A stretch of DNA of 64,000 nucleotides from Datura wrightii (lineage: Eukaryota > Streptophyta > Magnoliopsida > Solanales > Solanaceae), in NCBI GenBank assembly GCA_035772735.1, contig JASDFA010000001.1:70644001-70708000 (forward strand), read 5' to 3'. How positions within the stretch are numbered: the stretch's first letter is position 1; every line of letters starts with the position of its first letter. Below are positions 53,440 to 64,000 of the stretch, piece by piece. The notes below the pieces were generated by a model. It was not told the origin of the DNA and made no database searches. It saw only the letters and a list, made by a program, of their open reading frames with translations. The position numbers and the translations under genes were made by a program.

Positions 53440-56400
53440 AACTAGGAGGGAATAGGTTGGGATACTTGGGCATTATATCTATTTCATCTTCCCAAGTAAC
53501 TCCCTTGACTAATTAATTCCTCCATAGCACTTTCACAGAAGCCACCTCTTAGTTCCTTAGCTTACAAAACTTGATGATCTAGAATCTCAACTGGAACTTC
53601 CTCATATAACAGGTTTCCCTTAACTCCTACACTCTCCGAAGGGTCAATGAGTGAGGGGTCACTAACACACTTCTTAAGCATAGAGATGTGAAAAACTAGA
53701 TGAACTGATGCTAGTTCGATTGGCAACTCCAACTCATAAGTTACTTTGCCAACTCTCCTTGAAATCCTAAATGGACCAATTTATCTAGGACTAAGCTTCT
53801 CTTTCTTCCCAAATCTGATGACACCCTTCATAGGTGAAGCCTTTAAGTAAACCCAATTATCTACCTCAACTCCAAGTCTCTACGCCTAACATTGGTGTAA
53901 GATTTTTGGAGACTTTGTGTAGTCTTCAGCCTTTTCTGCATGATCTTAACCTTCTCCATAGCTTGTTGCACTATTTCAGGCCCTATCAACTCTACTTCAC
54001 TAATTTCAATCCAACCAATTGGAGATCTACACCTCCGTCCATAAAGAGCCTCATAGGGATTTGTCCGAATGTTTAAATGATAAGTATTGTTATATACAAA
54101 CACTATGAGAGGTAAATGGTCTTCCCAATTTCCCTTGAAGTCAATAACACATCCTCTCAACATTTCCCCCAATGTCCGAATGGTCCTTTCTTCTTGACCT
54201 CTGTCCCCGGATGAAAAATTATTCTAAGGCTCACCATTGAACCCAAACTTCTCTGGAATGACTTCCAAAATTAGGTAGTAAACTGTGTGTCCCCATATTA
54301 TATGATAGATAATGGAACTCCATGAAGTCTAACTATCTCTCAGATATACAATCTGGCATAGTCCTCAGCTAAATCCATAGTCTTGACTAGTAAGAATGGG
54401 CTAACTTGGTCATAACCTACAATCACCCAAATAGAGTCATGCTGCTTAGGTGACTTTGGTAGACTGGTAATAAAGTCCATATTGATCATCTCCCACTTCC
54501 ACTCAGGAATTGCTATATTCTGGGATACACCACATGGCCTTTGGTGCTTAACCTTAACTTATTGTCAATTTGGGCATCTAGCCACAAAGTCTGCAATGTG
54601 CCTCTTCATACCATTCCACTAATAGACTTTCCTCAAGTCATGATATATCTTAATGGAACCTGGGTGAATAGAATACCTACAGTTGTGTGCGTCTGTCGTG
54701 ATCCTTTCCTCAAGAATATATATATTCGGAACACATAATCTACCTTGATACCTAAGGATACCATCTCCCCCTTGTGCGAAAACCAATACCTTCTGCTTGT
54801 GAACATCTTCCTTTAACTGAAGCAAGAGGATATTCTTGTCCTATTTTTCCTTAACTTCTGCTATTAGGGATGATTCGACTCCACTCTGAATAGGCACACT
54901 ACCTTCTTCAGAGTCTAAGAGACAGACTCCTAAGTGTGAGAATCTGTGCACATCCTTCGTCAACTCCCTCTTTTCCTCCTTCATATGAGTTGTTCTTCCT
55001 ATAGATACCCTGCTAAGAGCATCAACAACTATATTAGCTTTACCTGAGTGGTAGAATATACTCATGTCATAATCCTTTAGCAACTCAAGCCACATCTTCT
55101 GTCTCAGATTCAACTCCTATTGGCTAAATACATAATGTAGGCTCTTATGGTCTATAAACACATCAACATGTGCACCATAAAGATAATGGAGCCAAATCTT
55201 TAATGCATGTACTATAGCTGCCAACATGAGATCATGAGTCGAATAATTATTTTCATGGATCTTAACCTATCTTGAGGCGTAAGCAATGACGTCACCATTT
55301 TGCGTCAGTACACAACCAACGCCTACTCTGGATGCATCACAATATACAACAAAACCATTTGTACCCTATAGTAGGGTCAACACTTAAATAGTAGTAAGGC
55401 AAGTCTTCAATTCTTGAAAGCTTTTCTAACAAGCTTCATACCATTGAAATTTGACCTTTTTTTGGGTCAACATAGTTAATGGAGAAGTAATAGTTGAGAA
55501 ACCTTGTACAAATCTCCTGTAGTAACCAGCAAAACCTAAGAAACTCCTAATATCAGTTGGGATTGTGGGTTTGGGCAAACTCTTCACAGCCTCGATCTTT
55601 TGACAATCAACCTTAATACCCTTGCTGGAGACTATATGGCCTAGGAAAGCCACTGATTTCATCCAGAATTCACACTTAGAGAACATAGCAAATAACTCCT
55701 TGTCCTGTAGGGTCTGCCGGACAATTCTGAGATGACTAACATGCTCCTCCTCATTATTGGAGTAAACCAAAATGTCATCAATGAACACAATAACAAAAAT
55801 GTCCAAATATGTGTTAAATACTCTGTGCTATCATCCATAAATATGGTAGGAGTGTTAGTCAATCCAAAGGACATACCCAAAAACTCAAAATAACCATATC
55901 GGGTCCTGAAAGTTGTCTTGGGAATACCATATTCCCTCACCTTCAGCTGATGATACCCCGATCTTAGATCTATCTTTCAAAAATACTTGGCACACCGAAG
56001 CTGGTCGAATAAGTAATTGATTCTAGGAAGGGGATATCTATTCTTGATAGTGGCCTTGTTCAATTGTTGATATTTAATACACATTCTAAGAGTACCATCC
56101 TTCTTACGCATGAAGAGAACTGGAGCACCCCAAGGTGACACCTTGGAGAAGATGAATCCTTTATCTAGGAGATCCTTTAACTGCTCTTTTAACTCTTTTA
56201 AGTCGGTTAGAGCCACTCATATAGCGGAATCGAGATAGGCTGACTATCAGGAAGATTATCTATCCCAATATCTATTTCTCTATCTAGAGGACCTAGAAGG
56301 TCATCTAGAAAGACCTCTAGAAACTCATTTACAATAGAAACTATCTGAAGGGATAGTGCCTCAGTATTTGAGTCTTTCACTCTTACTAAATGATAGACAC

Positions 56401-56821
56401 ACCCCTTAGATATTAACTTTCTAGACTAAAGGTATGAAATGAAATGGCCCTTAGGCATAACAGGACTACCCTCCCAAACTAAGACTGGCTTATCTAAAAG
56501 TCAAAACTCTACTACTCGGGTCCTGTAGTTAACTATGGAAAAACAAGAATACAACCAATCTATGTCTAGAGTAAAATCAAAATCCATCATGTCTAGATCT
56601 ACTAGGTTAGTTGTGGTGTCTTTATGATGGACTAAAACTGTACAAACTCTGTAGATTCTCTTAGCTAGGACTGACTCACCAACCAGAGTAGAAACACTGA
56701 AAGGCTTTAGGAGTTGTTTTAAGGAAATCCCAAGCTTAACTGCTACATAAGGAGTCACAAAAGATAAAGTAGCTCCTGGTTCATGTAAGGCATAAACATC
56801 AATGGAAAAGACTTTTAACAT
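53440..56821 (-). pseudogene. G4 pol: protease to integrase and C-terminal domain
   Basis: Protease (56501-56821) reads HEPGATLSFVTPYVAVKLG, with Glu-Pro in place of Asp-Ser/Thr. RT has CIKYQQLNKATIKNRYPLPR (55977-56216) and an intact catalytic box, VFIDDILVYSN (55730-55780), followed by FLGHIVSSKGIKVDCQKIEA. RNase H is broken (55140-55440); the tether YDMSIFYHSGKANIVVDALS is at 54990-55090. Integrase pieces: YSIHPGSIKIYHDLRKVY (54619-54670) and GNWEDHLPLIVFVYNNTYHL with EALYGRRCRSPIGW (53861-54172). The C-terminal region decays toward 53500. At least five frames are needed, so it is inactive. Confidence 0.8.
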
Positions 56822-57917
56822 ACCAGTAACAATGTTCTAAGAGCTTTATAGATCCTATCAACTAGACATAGCATACAGACAATTTTGACCTTCGCTTGTT
56901 TCTAGAGTATCGCCCTTCTGGGCAGCTCTGCCTATTGAGAGAGTAGACTGAGATCAATTACCCCCATTACCCTATCAGGATGGATAATCTCTCAAATAAT
57001 GGCCCTATTGGCAGCACTCAAAAAACTCATCTTTGCCCGCACGACACTCACCTATGTAGACCTTGCCACACTTTCGACAAGGTAGATGTCGAGGGGTTCC
57101 CCGCACCTGAGGTATCTGGTCGCCCCTATTACCTGCACCTGGAGCATTAGTAGCTGACGGTGTAGGTCCAGAGGTCCTCTTTCTAAAGAAAGACCTATTT
57201 TCATTTTCATTCCTCTGCTAAGTGGTCTCATTACCTATTATCTTAGCCCTCTCACTCTGATACTCCTCTTGGTCTTGCTTTTCTTCTTTTGGCTACTGGG
57301 CATAGACCATGAGTCTAGAAATATCCATGTCACTAATCAACAAGGAGCCCTTTCATTCCTTATTCATGTGCTTTCCTAACCCAAACACAAATTTCCTCAT
57401 TCTAGCCTTCATATCTAGTACCATTTCTGGAGCATATCTTGATAGATGAAAAAACATAAGGCTTACTCCTTTACGCTCATAGTACCTTGCCTCAAGTAAC
57501 AAACTCTTTAGCCTTACCCTCTCTCAGCTCCTAAGGGAAGAAATGGTTTAGGAAAGTTTCCTCAAAACTATCCCAAGTGGTTGGAGCTACATTATCACCT
57601 CGCGCTTGCTCCCACTGGTCGTACCATACATTAGCCATACCCTTAAGCTAATAAAAAAGAAAACTCAACTTCTTCTATCTCAGTGGCATGCTTTGCCTTG
57701 AGAATCTTCCAGATCTCATCAATAAAGTTTTGAGGGTCCTCATCAACCTTAGATCCTGTAAACACTAGAGAATTCATCCTCAAAAACACTCTAATCCTTG
57801 ATGCTCCTAAATCATGGGAAGTAAAGCTAGCTGGTGTAGAGTTCTAACATCCCGACTGAGTAGCCACCAACTGAGTGAGCATCTGGATAGCCCCTCTGAA
57901 CTCTACCTCTGAAGTAC
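56822..57917 (-). pseudogene. G4 gag
   Basis: A degenerate zinc-knuckle region near 57000-57100 reads RKCGKVYIGECRAGKDEFFE and CCQ, stop, GHYLRDYP, so cysteines and the usual His spacing survive only in part. Capsid pieces lie at 57400-57850 with stops. The frame is cut at 57917 by L8. Confidence 0.65.
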
Positions 57918-58372
57918 TGTCACGACCTAAACATAGGTCCAAACCGAGACACGGAAGCTAGAACAACGAATGGCTCCAAGTTGACCCATGGCATGATTAT
58001 GATAACTAAAGCACAAACATCAAACGAAAGCTGATAACTAAAGAATGAATAAGCGGAAGTCTGAATACATATCAACCATATAGATTCAGTACTAACAAAG
58101 CTGAAAGTCTACATATTGTCTGATAAGCCTCTAACATATCTGAAGAACTGATGGGAAAACATCCCCAACTAGCTCACTAAAGTCTAAGAACTGAAAGTAA
58201 CATAACTCAACCAACTAAAGGTCCTCAAAGGATAAAGACTTACCCATAAGAGAAACTGAACTAAGTTGCGGGGACTGGCTAACGGCGGAACTGAGTATGA
58301 TCGTCTAAACCTGTATCCAGAAACTATACAACATAGAGTATGTAGTTAGTACTTGGAATGTACTAAGTTTGT
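57918..58372 (-). repeat. Partial LTR (L8) of a G1-like Tekay element
   Basis: TGTCACGACCTAAACATAGG resembles L2 (27728 onward), not the LTR of G4. It is inserted in the gag of G4 (left candidate duplication AGTAC, 57913-57917) and cut by element B. The rest must lie right of the window. Confidence 0.75.
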
Positions 58373-59795
58373 TGATCTTGGGCAAATTTATATGCCCAAG
58401 TGATACTCAAAGGTGTCATTTTAGCCTTGTTTATCTATCAATGTTTATACATTCTGATGTGATTGATAATAAAATGTGAATTTGTACTAACCAACTTGAT
58501 TAGCGTTGTTTTGCAGGTGAAATATAATTTTGGGAAGCTAAAATGCGTGTTGGGAGAGATTGGGGTTGGACTCGGATGTTAGCAAGTGCACAAGCATTTG
58601 AAGGCACAAATTAAAGGGGCTCCGCGATAGAGCCGTGTCACGCTGCCATCGCGGATGCCTTCAGCCTGGATAGGAATTTTTGGCCAAAATCCAGTGAGGG
58701 TGCGCGTTGGGGTCGTGACACATTAGCCTAGCCCCGCGTAACACGTCGTGCCACGTTGGGCCTCATTACCTGGACTATCAATTTCCAGTAAGGGTCCGCG
58801 TCAGTGGCGTGTCACGGAGGAAGTGCTCCGTGATGCACTCCGTGACACGTTGCTTGTTATTCCGGGAAAAATTCCCACTAGTATAAATAGAACACTTAGG
58901 TTTATTTTTAATTATTCAGACTGGGTGGAGCAAGAACGTGGGTTACAGGCAGTTGAGGGGACGAAATTGTCAGGGCTTTTCTCTATCTCCTTCTTCTTTA
59001 ATTCAATTGCTTGTATGTTTAACACTCATCTAACGATGTTTAATCCACAAATGAGTGGCTAATTTCTCTTCTTGCTGAGGTTAAGAACGATTGTATTGAA
59101 ATGTAGTTATTGATCAATTGGGTTTTTCATCTTTTCTTCCATGGTTGTCCTATTGATTCTTGTTCTTACTGCATTGATCCGTGGCCAACGTTAATGTACA
59201 TCTAAAAAGTCCGGTTTCACTCGAGAGAGCAAGAAACTGGAAAGTTGTGAATCAATAGGATATGATCTCTTCTTAGTTTGGGAAAATTGAGAATTGATTT
59301 ACCTTCAGGATAGAAATATACCTGAAAGTCGTATTAGTCAATTAAGGAATCGGTTTTGTATGGCTAGAACATGATTTCAATTAATCACAGAAATGTAGGT
59401 GGACGGTTCATGATTCTTAAGTTGGGTTAAATACGAGAGTTTTAATCCATTGGCAATAATTCTTGACTAGCAACCGGAGGAAAGATTAACCAAATATTGT
59501 ATCGATAATTAGTTTCTATACATGTTCATTTAGCCTCAGCATGCTCACATTCATAGTTCAGACTCACATTAGATATTCATTTTAGACTTAGCATACAATT
59601 AGAAATCAAAATATATCAAACTCTTCTTCACACTGTTGTCTTCATTTTTAGAGTTAAAGTGTAGTAACACTTGAGTAGTTTTTACCTTATCCCAGTCCCT
59701 GTGGGATCGATACTTGGCTTACTTAAGTCACTTTACTACTTGTTCAACCACGTGTACTTGCGTGTAGTAAATACCCCAGAGTAGACAGCCGAACA
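58373..59795 (+). repeat. 5' LTR of element B
   Basis: 1423 bp, TGATCTTGGGCA to GCCGAACA. The start inverted repeat CTTGGGCA (58377-58384) and TGCCCAAG (58393-58400) is identical to A. U3 hairpin CGTGTCACGGAG (58808-58819) with CTCCGTGACACG (58838-58849); TATA box 33 bases further on. Other parts of U3 (58620-58760) carry imperfect copies of the same words. Confidence 0.9.
58882..58889 (+). promoter_or_regulatory. TATA box of element B LTR
   Basis: TATAAATA in ACTAGTATAAATAG, as in A, at the same distance from the hairpin. Confidence 0.75.
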
Positions 59796-59801
59796 AGTTT
59801 T

Positions 59802-59819
59802 TGGCGCCATTGCCAGGGA
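59802..59819 (+). other. Primer-binding site (tRNA-Asp), element B
   Basis: TGGCGCCATTGCCAGGGA, two changes from the exact tRNA-Asp complement seen in A. Confidence 0.88.
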
Positions 59820-59927
59820 CTGGCAATTGGTGAATTTTTCTTAAGTGTAGATTTACTATATTTTTTTTCTTAAGTGTTGACAACTTGGTCTTAGCCTGTA
59901 TTTTGCAGATATAATCTCTGTTGAACA

Positions 59928-62327
59928 CTGGCAAGAGGCAAGGAGCTGGTGGACTCATATTTAGATCCTGAAAGACAATTTCATCGTCAGCGGAGAGAAG
60001 CTCTAGAGAAAAAGCTGCAGTTGCTCAGACAAACAATCATGGAGAAACAACAAAATCCACCAGTTGTAAGGGCAATGTTAGTGCCCGAGGAGATGGCAGC
60101 TAGGCCGGTTCGCGAGGTGGCAATCCCACATGCTAACAATGTCACATCTAGCATCCGCAATCCTGAGCCAGGAGGGAGGTTCGAGCTCAAACAAAACATG
60201 GTGCAATTGTTGCACACTAGCGGGCAGTTCACAGAGCTCCCTCATGAGGATCCATAGCAGTATCTCCAAAATTTTTTGGAGATAAGTGACACGTACATCC
60301 CCACTGGAGTGTCATAAGATTATGTCAGGCTTACATTGTTCCCATTTTCACTATTGGGAGAAGCCAAGAGGTGGTTGAAAGCTGAGCCACCAAATTCTAT
60401 TACTACGTGGGATGATCTTGCAAGGAAATTCTTGATACGATTTTTTCCATCCGGTAAAACAGTAAGACTAAGAAGTCAAATTCTAAGTTTCAAACAGAGA
60501 GAGAGGGAGAATCTATATCAGGCTTGGGAGAGATTCAAGTCCATGTTGCGGGATTGTCCACATCATCATCAATCCAATGATGTGCTGGTGCACACTTTTA
60601 TAGAGGGTTTTGAACCCCACACAAAAATCTTGCTAGACTCAGGAGCTAGGGGACAAGCATTGGAGAAAACTTATGAGGAGCTGTATACCTTGTTAAATCG
60701 TATTTTGCAGGGAAATCCGGAGTGGAATGCTGATTCGTCAAGAGGTGGAACAAGGAAAGCAGCAGGAGTTCTAGAAGTGGATGGTTTTACAGCTATTGCT
60801 ACACAAATAGCTGCTTTGCAGAATCAACTCAACACCCACTTCAACAATATGACAATGAACCAGACTAAAGCCCCAGTGAATGCAGTGCAGCAAATTTGGT
60901 GTGAAGTGTGCGGGAGTAGTGAGCACTCAGCTGAGTGTTGTGGAGCAACTCCTGACTTGGTGAACTTTGTGGGAAATGTACAGAGGAACAACCATCAAAA
61001 GTATGGCAACAGCTACAATTCCAACTGGAGGAATCACCCGAATTTCTCTTGGGGTAGCAACAACCATCAAGGGCAAAGTTCGAGTCAGGGGGCGCAGAGG
61101 AATCAAGGAGGGCAGCAGAACTATCAAGCACAATATAGAAACAACAATGCACCTCCTCCCCCATCATCACCCAGCATTGAGGAGATGTTCAACACAATGA
61201 TAGCTAACCAAGCTCAATTGCAGGCTGACTATGTGAAATTGGCAGCCGAGGTGAAGAACAACCAGTTAGCTACCAAGGCACTTGAATATCAATTTGGGCA
61301 ATTTGCTAGAGCCCATAACAACAGGCCTAGAGGAGGACTTCCGAGTGACACAGATCCTAACCCCAAGCAGGTGAATGCGGTGATCACAAGGAGTGGTTTG
61401 CAGCTTAAAGAGGTGGAACCAGAAAGACCACCTCAACAATCGGGAGCAGCAGAAGTTGAGAGGGAGCAAAGTGATGAGAGGGGGAAGAAAAAGGAAGCTA
61501 AATCAGAAAGACCACCACCCCCGTTCCCTCAAAGATTAAAGAAACACAAGGAGGAGGCGTGTTTCAAGAAATTCATGGAGGTGCTGAAATAGGTACATAT
61601 TAACTTACCTCTTGTTGATGTTTTGCAGGGAGTGCCGAAGTATGCAAAGTACATTAAGGACATCGTGGCAAACAAAAGTCGATTGACTGAGTATGCCACG
61701 GTAGCTCTCACGGAGGAGTGCACTTCCCGGATACAGAACCGACTGCCCATAAAGCTCAAAGATCCTGGGAGCTTTACTATACAAATTACAATTGGGCAGA
61801 GTATCCGAGCTCGCGGATTATGTGATTTGGGAGCGAGCATTAATTTGATGCCGTCATCGGTATTCAAGAAGTTGGGTCTTGGGAGTCCTAGACCAACAAC
61901 AATGATCTTGCAACTAGTAGATCGGTCCTTATCCAGACCTGATGGCATTGTGGAGGATGTGCTGGTGCAAGTGGGCTCCCTTATCTTCCCGGTAGATTTC
62001 GTCGTGCTGGATTTTGAGCCAGACGCGGAAGTCCCATTTATTTTGGGACGTCCCTTCTTGGCAACTGGGAAAGCGCTAATACATGTAGCTGCAGGGCAGC
62101 TAACCATGCGAGCACACGACAAGGTGGAAGTGTTCGATGTATACAAGGCCACCAAGCTCCCGACTGTGTACGAGGAACTCTCGGTGATCAACGTGATTGA
62201 TCGAGCTGATGATGCTCAGATAGTTGAATCACGAGAGTTAATGGGAAAACCACCGGAGCGAGGTAAGCACTACTGGGGTGAGGACGGTGGTCGAGAGAAA
62301 ACGTCCGTCACCCTAGAAGATGACTGA
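59928..62327 (+). pseudogene. Element B gag-protease, one frame with three stops
   Basis: A single frame of about 800 codons opens with CTG (ACACTGG, TLARGKELVDSYLDPER) and ends with TGA at 62325-62327. It is interrupted only by TAG (60255-60257, CAA in A), TAA (60315-60317, CCT in A) and TAG (61590-61592, CAG in A). The capsid domain is at 60336-60650 (FSLLGEAKRWLKAEP), with CEVCGSSEHSAEC near 60903. The protease has LCDLGASINLMPSSVF near 61824 and VPFILGRPFLATGK near 62032. The end reads LSVINVIDRADDA. It shows that the A frameshift is a private change and gives the ancestral layout: gag and protease in one frame, with nothing after the protease. Confidence 0.9.
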
Positions 62328-62340
62328 GCTGAATGACGTT

Positions 62341-62384
62341 GAGCCGCGACGGTAAACTAGGAGCTACACGGGAGGCAACTCGTG
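62341..62384 (+). other. Structured block after the gag-pro stop, element B
   Basis: GAGCCGCGACGGTAAACTAG, then CACGGG-AGGCAA-CTCGTG at 62367-62384. Compared with A, one stem C is a T, which still pairs as G-U. Confidence 0.8.
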
Positions 62385-62618
62385 AAAAATTTTTTTCTTT
62401 GTAAAATGTGAATAGATTTCTTTTTCTTTCTCTTTTTTTTTATTAACTACAAAATTGTTAGTTTTTATTTTGAGTGAATCCTATAATTCTAGCCAATTTC
62501 TTATAGTAAGATGAATTTCAGGTTGAACGGAGGGCAAATATGCAAGGAATCACAAAGGAAAATCCGAGGTATGAAAAACAATAGAAAGTGGCAAAACAGT
62601 GAGCCAGGGCGATGGCTC
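62385..62618 (+). other. T-rich leader with a possible mini-exon, element B
   Basis: A pyrimidine tract (62390-62445), ATTTCAG| (62521) and CCGAG|GTATGA (62569) frame 47 bases, matching the 44 bases in A. There is no ORF of note. Confidence 0.4.
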
Positions 62619-62800
62619 CGTGTCACGGAGGAGGACCTCTGCGTTACCCTCCGTGACACGTTGAAGGTAATTCTGGAATTTTTACAAATTCCAGAACACC
62701 TACGTGATGGCTCCGTGTCACGGAGGGCATGCTCCGCGTTACCCTCCGTGACACGTTGAGGTGTATATCGCGACAGGTCACACCGGGTCGCCGGGTGACC
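62619..62800 (+). repeat. Internal hairpin module of element B
   Basis: CGTGTCACGGAGG (62619-62631) with CCTCCGTGACACG (62648-62660); CTGGAATT (62673-62680) with AATTCCAG (62687-62694); CGTGTCACGGAGG (62714-62726) with CCTCCGTGACACG (62743-62755); GGTCAC (62776-62781) with GTGACC (62795-62800). It has the same order as A. The middle hairpin differs in sequence but keeps its pairing. Confidence 0.9.
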
Positions 62801-62946
62801 CGCGCGAAATTTCAACTTTTTAACCCCGATCCCACCTCATTTTTCATACTCTCCGCGACCAACCTCCCAAAAAACCCTTCCCCCTCAACGTGACACAGAC
62901 TTAGGCCCGTAATTTCATCAAGTTTCGTCATCTGTTCGAATTCAAG
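62801..62946 (+). promoter_or_regulatory. Possible leader or promoter region of ORF2, element B
   Basis: A pyrimidine-rich stretch like 24984-25060 of A, ending in the donor TTCAAG|GTATGT (62941-62952). No convincing TATA box. Confidence 0.3.
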
Positions 62947-63631
62947 GTATGTTCTTCAACTCTATCTCAATTCTTGTCGAAACTTTTCGATTTTGAACAT
63001 GTGATATGAGCAAAACTTGCCCTAAGTAGAAATTAAGCTTAAATTCAATTGAATTATTGTTGATTGATGTTCGGAGTAACGGTGTGATTGCTTGAACTCG
63101 ACAATTACATAGCTTAATCGAATTTTTGATAAAATCATAACTAGGACTTGACTTTGAGTTTGAAATGGAAAAATTGAGTTGAACTAGTGAAATTCATGCT
63201 AGGTTGTACATGTTGGGTGAGATGAGTCGATTATGCTAACTGTAACTATTCTAAAAGACCGACGGATTCTCGGGTTAAGAAAATATTGGACATTGCAAGA
63301 AATGGGTGAAGTGTATAGGATCATGTAGTTAAAAAATTTCTTTTGCTTTTCCTTGCTAAGTGTTATGGGATAACATGTTATCGATAGGTAAGGATGGTGG
63401 TTAGCTGTACAAAGTCTGAGTAGTACATGGAATGTATACCGTCGAATTCTCCCAAGGCACTAAGCATATTTGTTATGTTTTTTTTTGTTTGTTTGTGTAA
63501 ATAAGTACGATCTTGCCTTTATGTTGTAATTTTGGCTAAAGACTAAGTGTGGGGTAGCCTAGCTTAACCTAACCTTAGTCGAAGCTAACTTTAATTGGCT
63601 TAGCATTGAACTTGTCTGTTTGGTTTGACAG
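62947..63631 (+). other. Predicted intron before ORF2, element B
   Basis: Donor AAG|GTATGTT and acceptor GTTTGACAG|, 685 bases. CTAAGTGTGGGGT (63543-63555) is identical to A. The interior sequence is much less conserved than the flanking splice sites. Confidence 0.55.
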
Positions 63632-63636
63632 GAACA

Positions 63637-64000
63637 ATGGCAAGCAGGCAGGACAAGGGAAAAGGCGCATCAACATCTGGCGCCGGAAGAAAAAGAATCA
63701 GACTGGGCACAACGGTCCCAGCAGCACCAGTGGTTCCACGCGGCCAACGCCGTCAATACGGAACCAGGTGGGTGACAGAAGAGGGCAAGAAGTGGTACGC
63801 AAAGCACAAGGAGAGCAAGTACTTCCCCGAGGAACACATAGCAAGGGAACCGTTGGCACAAGAGTTCCCCAGGATTGTCCATAGGATCGAGGCAGCTGGG
63901 CTGAACTTCATTTTTGAAGAGCCCAAGGAATGAAACTTGCACTTGATTCGGGAATTCTACGCCAACTGGAACCCGACTCTCAGAAGTCACACCATCAAAA
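63637..64000 (+). pseudogene. Element B ORF2, plant-transposon-protein-like, partial
   Basis: ATG at 63637 after GAACA; MASRQDKGKGASTSGAGRKR, RQYGTRWVTEEGKKWYAKHK, EFPRIVHRIEAAGLNFIFEE. A TGA at 63931-63933 replaces the TGC (Cys) codon of A, after which the frame continues with NLHLIREFYANWNPTLRSHT to the window end. The A stop at 26063 is a sense codon here, so both copies decayed independently. An earlier in-frame non-ATG opening at 63625 lies within the predicted intron and is not used in this model. Confidence 0.8.

Larger units (their letters stand above)
50156..57917 (-). mobile_element. G4: gypsy chromovirus of a separate family, minus strand
   Basis: 3' LTR (50156-53241), polypurine tract, pol and gag up to 57917, where LTR L8 interrupts. 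The 5' LTR is outside the window. GTAAC (50151-50155) is the left candidate target duplication. Its LTR matches L9 (32387-33670), not the G1-G3 LTRs. Confidence 0.75.
58373..64000 (+). mobile_element. Element B: gag-pro-ORF2 LTR retrotransposon, sister of A
   Basis: LTR (58373-59795), primer site, gag-pro (59928-62327), structured block, hairpin module, predicted intron, and ORF2 start (63637), running off the window. It is collinear with A without large gaps. The left flank TTTGT (58368-58372) is the candidate target duplication. Confidence 0.88.

Noticed and set aside
61529..62191. 220-codon minus-strand ORF opposite the protease of B
   Set aside because: It is the antisense shadow of a well-supported protease frame; a shorter antisense frame lies at 23879-24130 in A.
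1..64000. Host genes, tRNA or rRNA genes
   Set aside because: Every recognisable protein motif belongs to a transposable element; tRNA-like text was found only as primer-binding complements beside LTRs.

Overview
The window is plant repeat DNA, most likely dicot pericentromeric heterochromatin. The Solanaceae-like look of the Tekay-type polyproteins and LTRs is my recognition, not a search result. I see no low-copy host gene, rRNA or tRNA gene. Almost every base can be assigned to LTR retrotransposons nested in one another, plus one hAT-type MITE.

Left nest (1 to 39458, resuming at 48495). A plus-strand gag-pro element (D) carries an LTR fragment of another family (L9, 32387-33670). L9 is split by a minus-strand gag-pro element (C, from before base 1 to 32386). 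The gag of C is split by a Tekay-like Ty3/gypsy chromovirus (G1, 8300-30134). The gag of G1 is split by a second Tekay element (G2, 15423-27355). G2 is split by a plus-strand gag-pro element (A, 20485-26773), whose 3' part was deleted together with the 5' part of G2. G1 and G2 are supported by matching or near-matching 5-bp target duplications, and the G1 target can be read as continuous gag coding of C.

Right part. A third Tekay element (G3, 39459-48494) sits at the 3' end of D. A D-like tail (E, 48860-50155) is followed by a fourth gypsy element (G4, 50156-57917). The LTR of G4 holds a hAT-type MITE (50948-51759) with an 8-bp target duplication. The gag of G4 is cut by another Tekay LTR (L8), which is cut by element B (58373 to the window end), a sister of A.

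The most interesting content is the group A, B, C and D. As far as visible, each has gag, then an aspartic protease of the DLGA type, and then stops: there is no reverse transcriptase or integrase. Each then has a short structured block with a GGGAGGCAAC-type hairpin, family-specific short inverted repeats, a predicted intron, and a second ORF resembling the family annotated as 'putative plant transposon protein' (I believe Pfam PF20167). In A and B the inverted repeats of the internal region are the same hairpins found just upstream of the LTR TATA box; in C the same reuse is seen with a different repeat word. A and B have a tRNA-Asp primer site, and C has a decayed version of it. These elements look like non-autonomous parasites that keep gag, protease and an extra ORF with its own leader.

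Every coding region is damaged to some degree. The best preserved is the 708-codon gag-pro frame of A (22347-24473). In the four gypsy elements the RT catalytic box is mutated in G1, G2 and G3 and kept in G4, and the protease triad is altered wherever it is visible. Identity values and expression were not computed.
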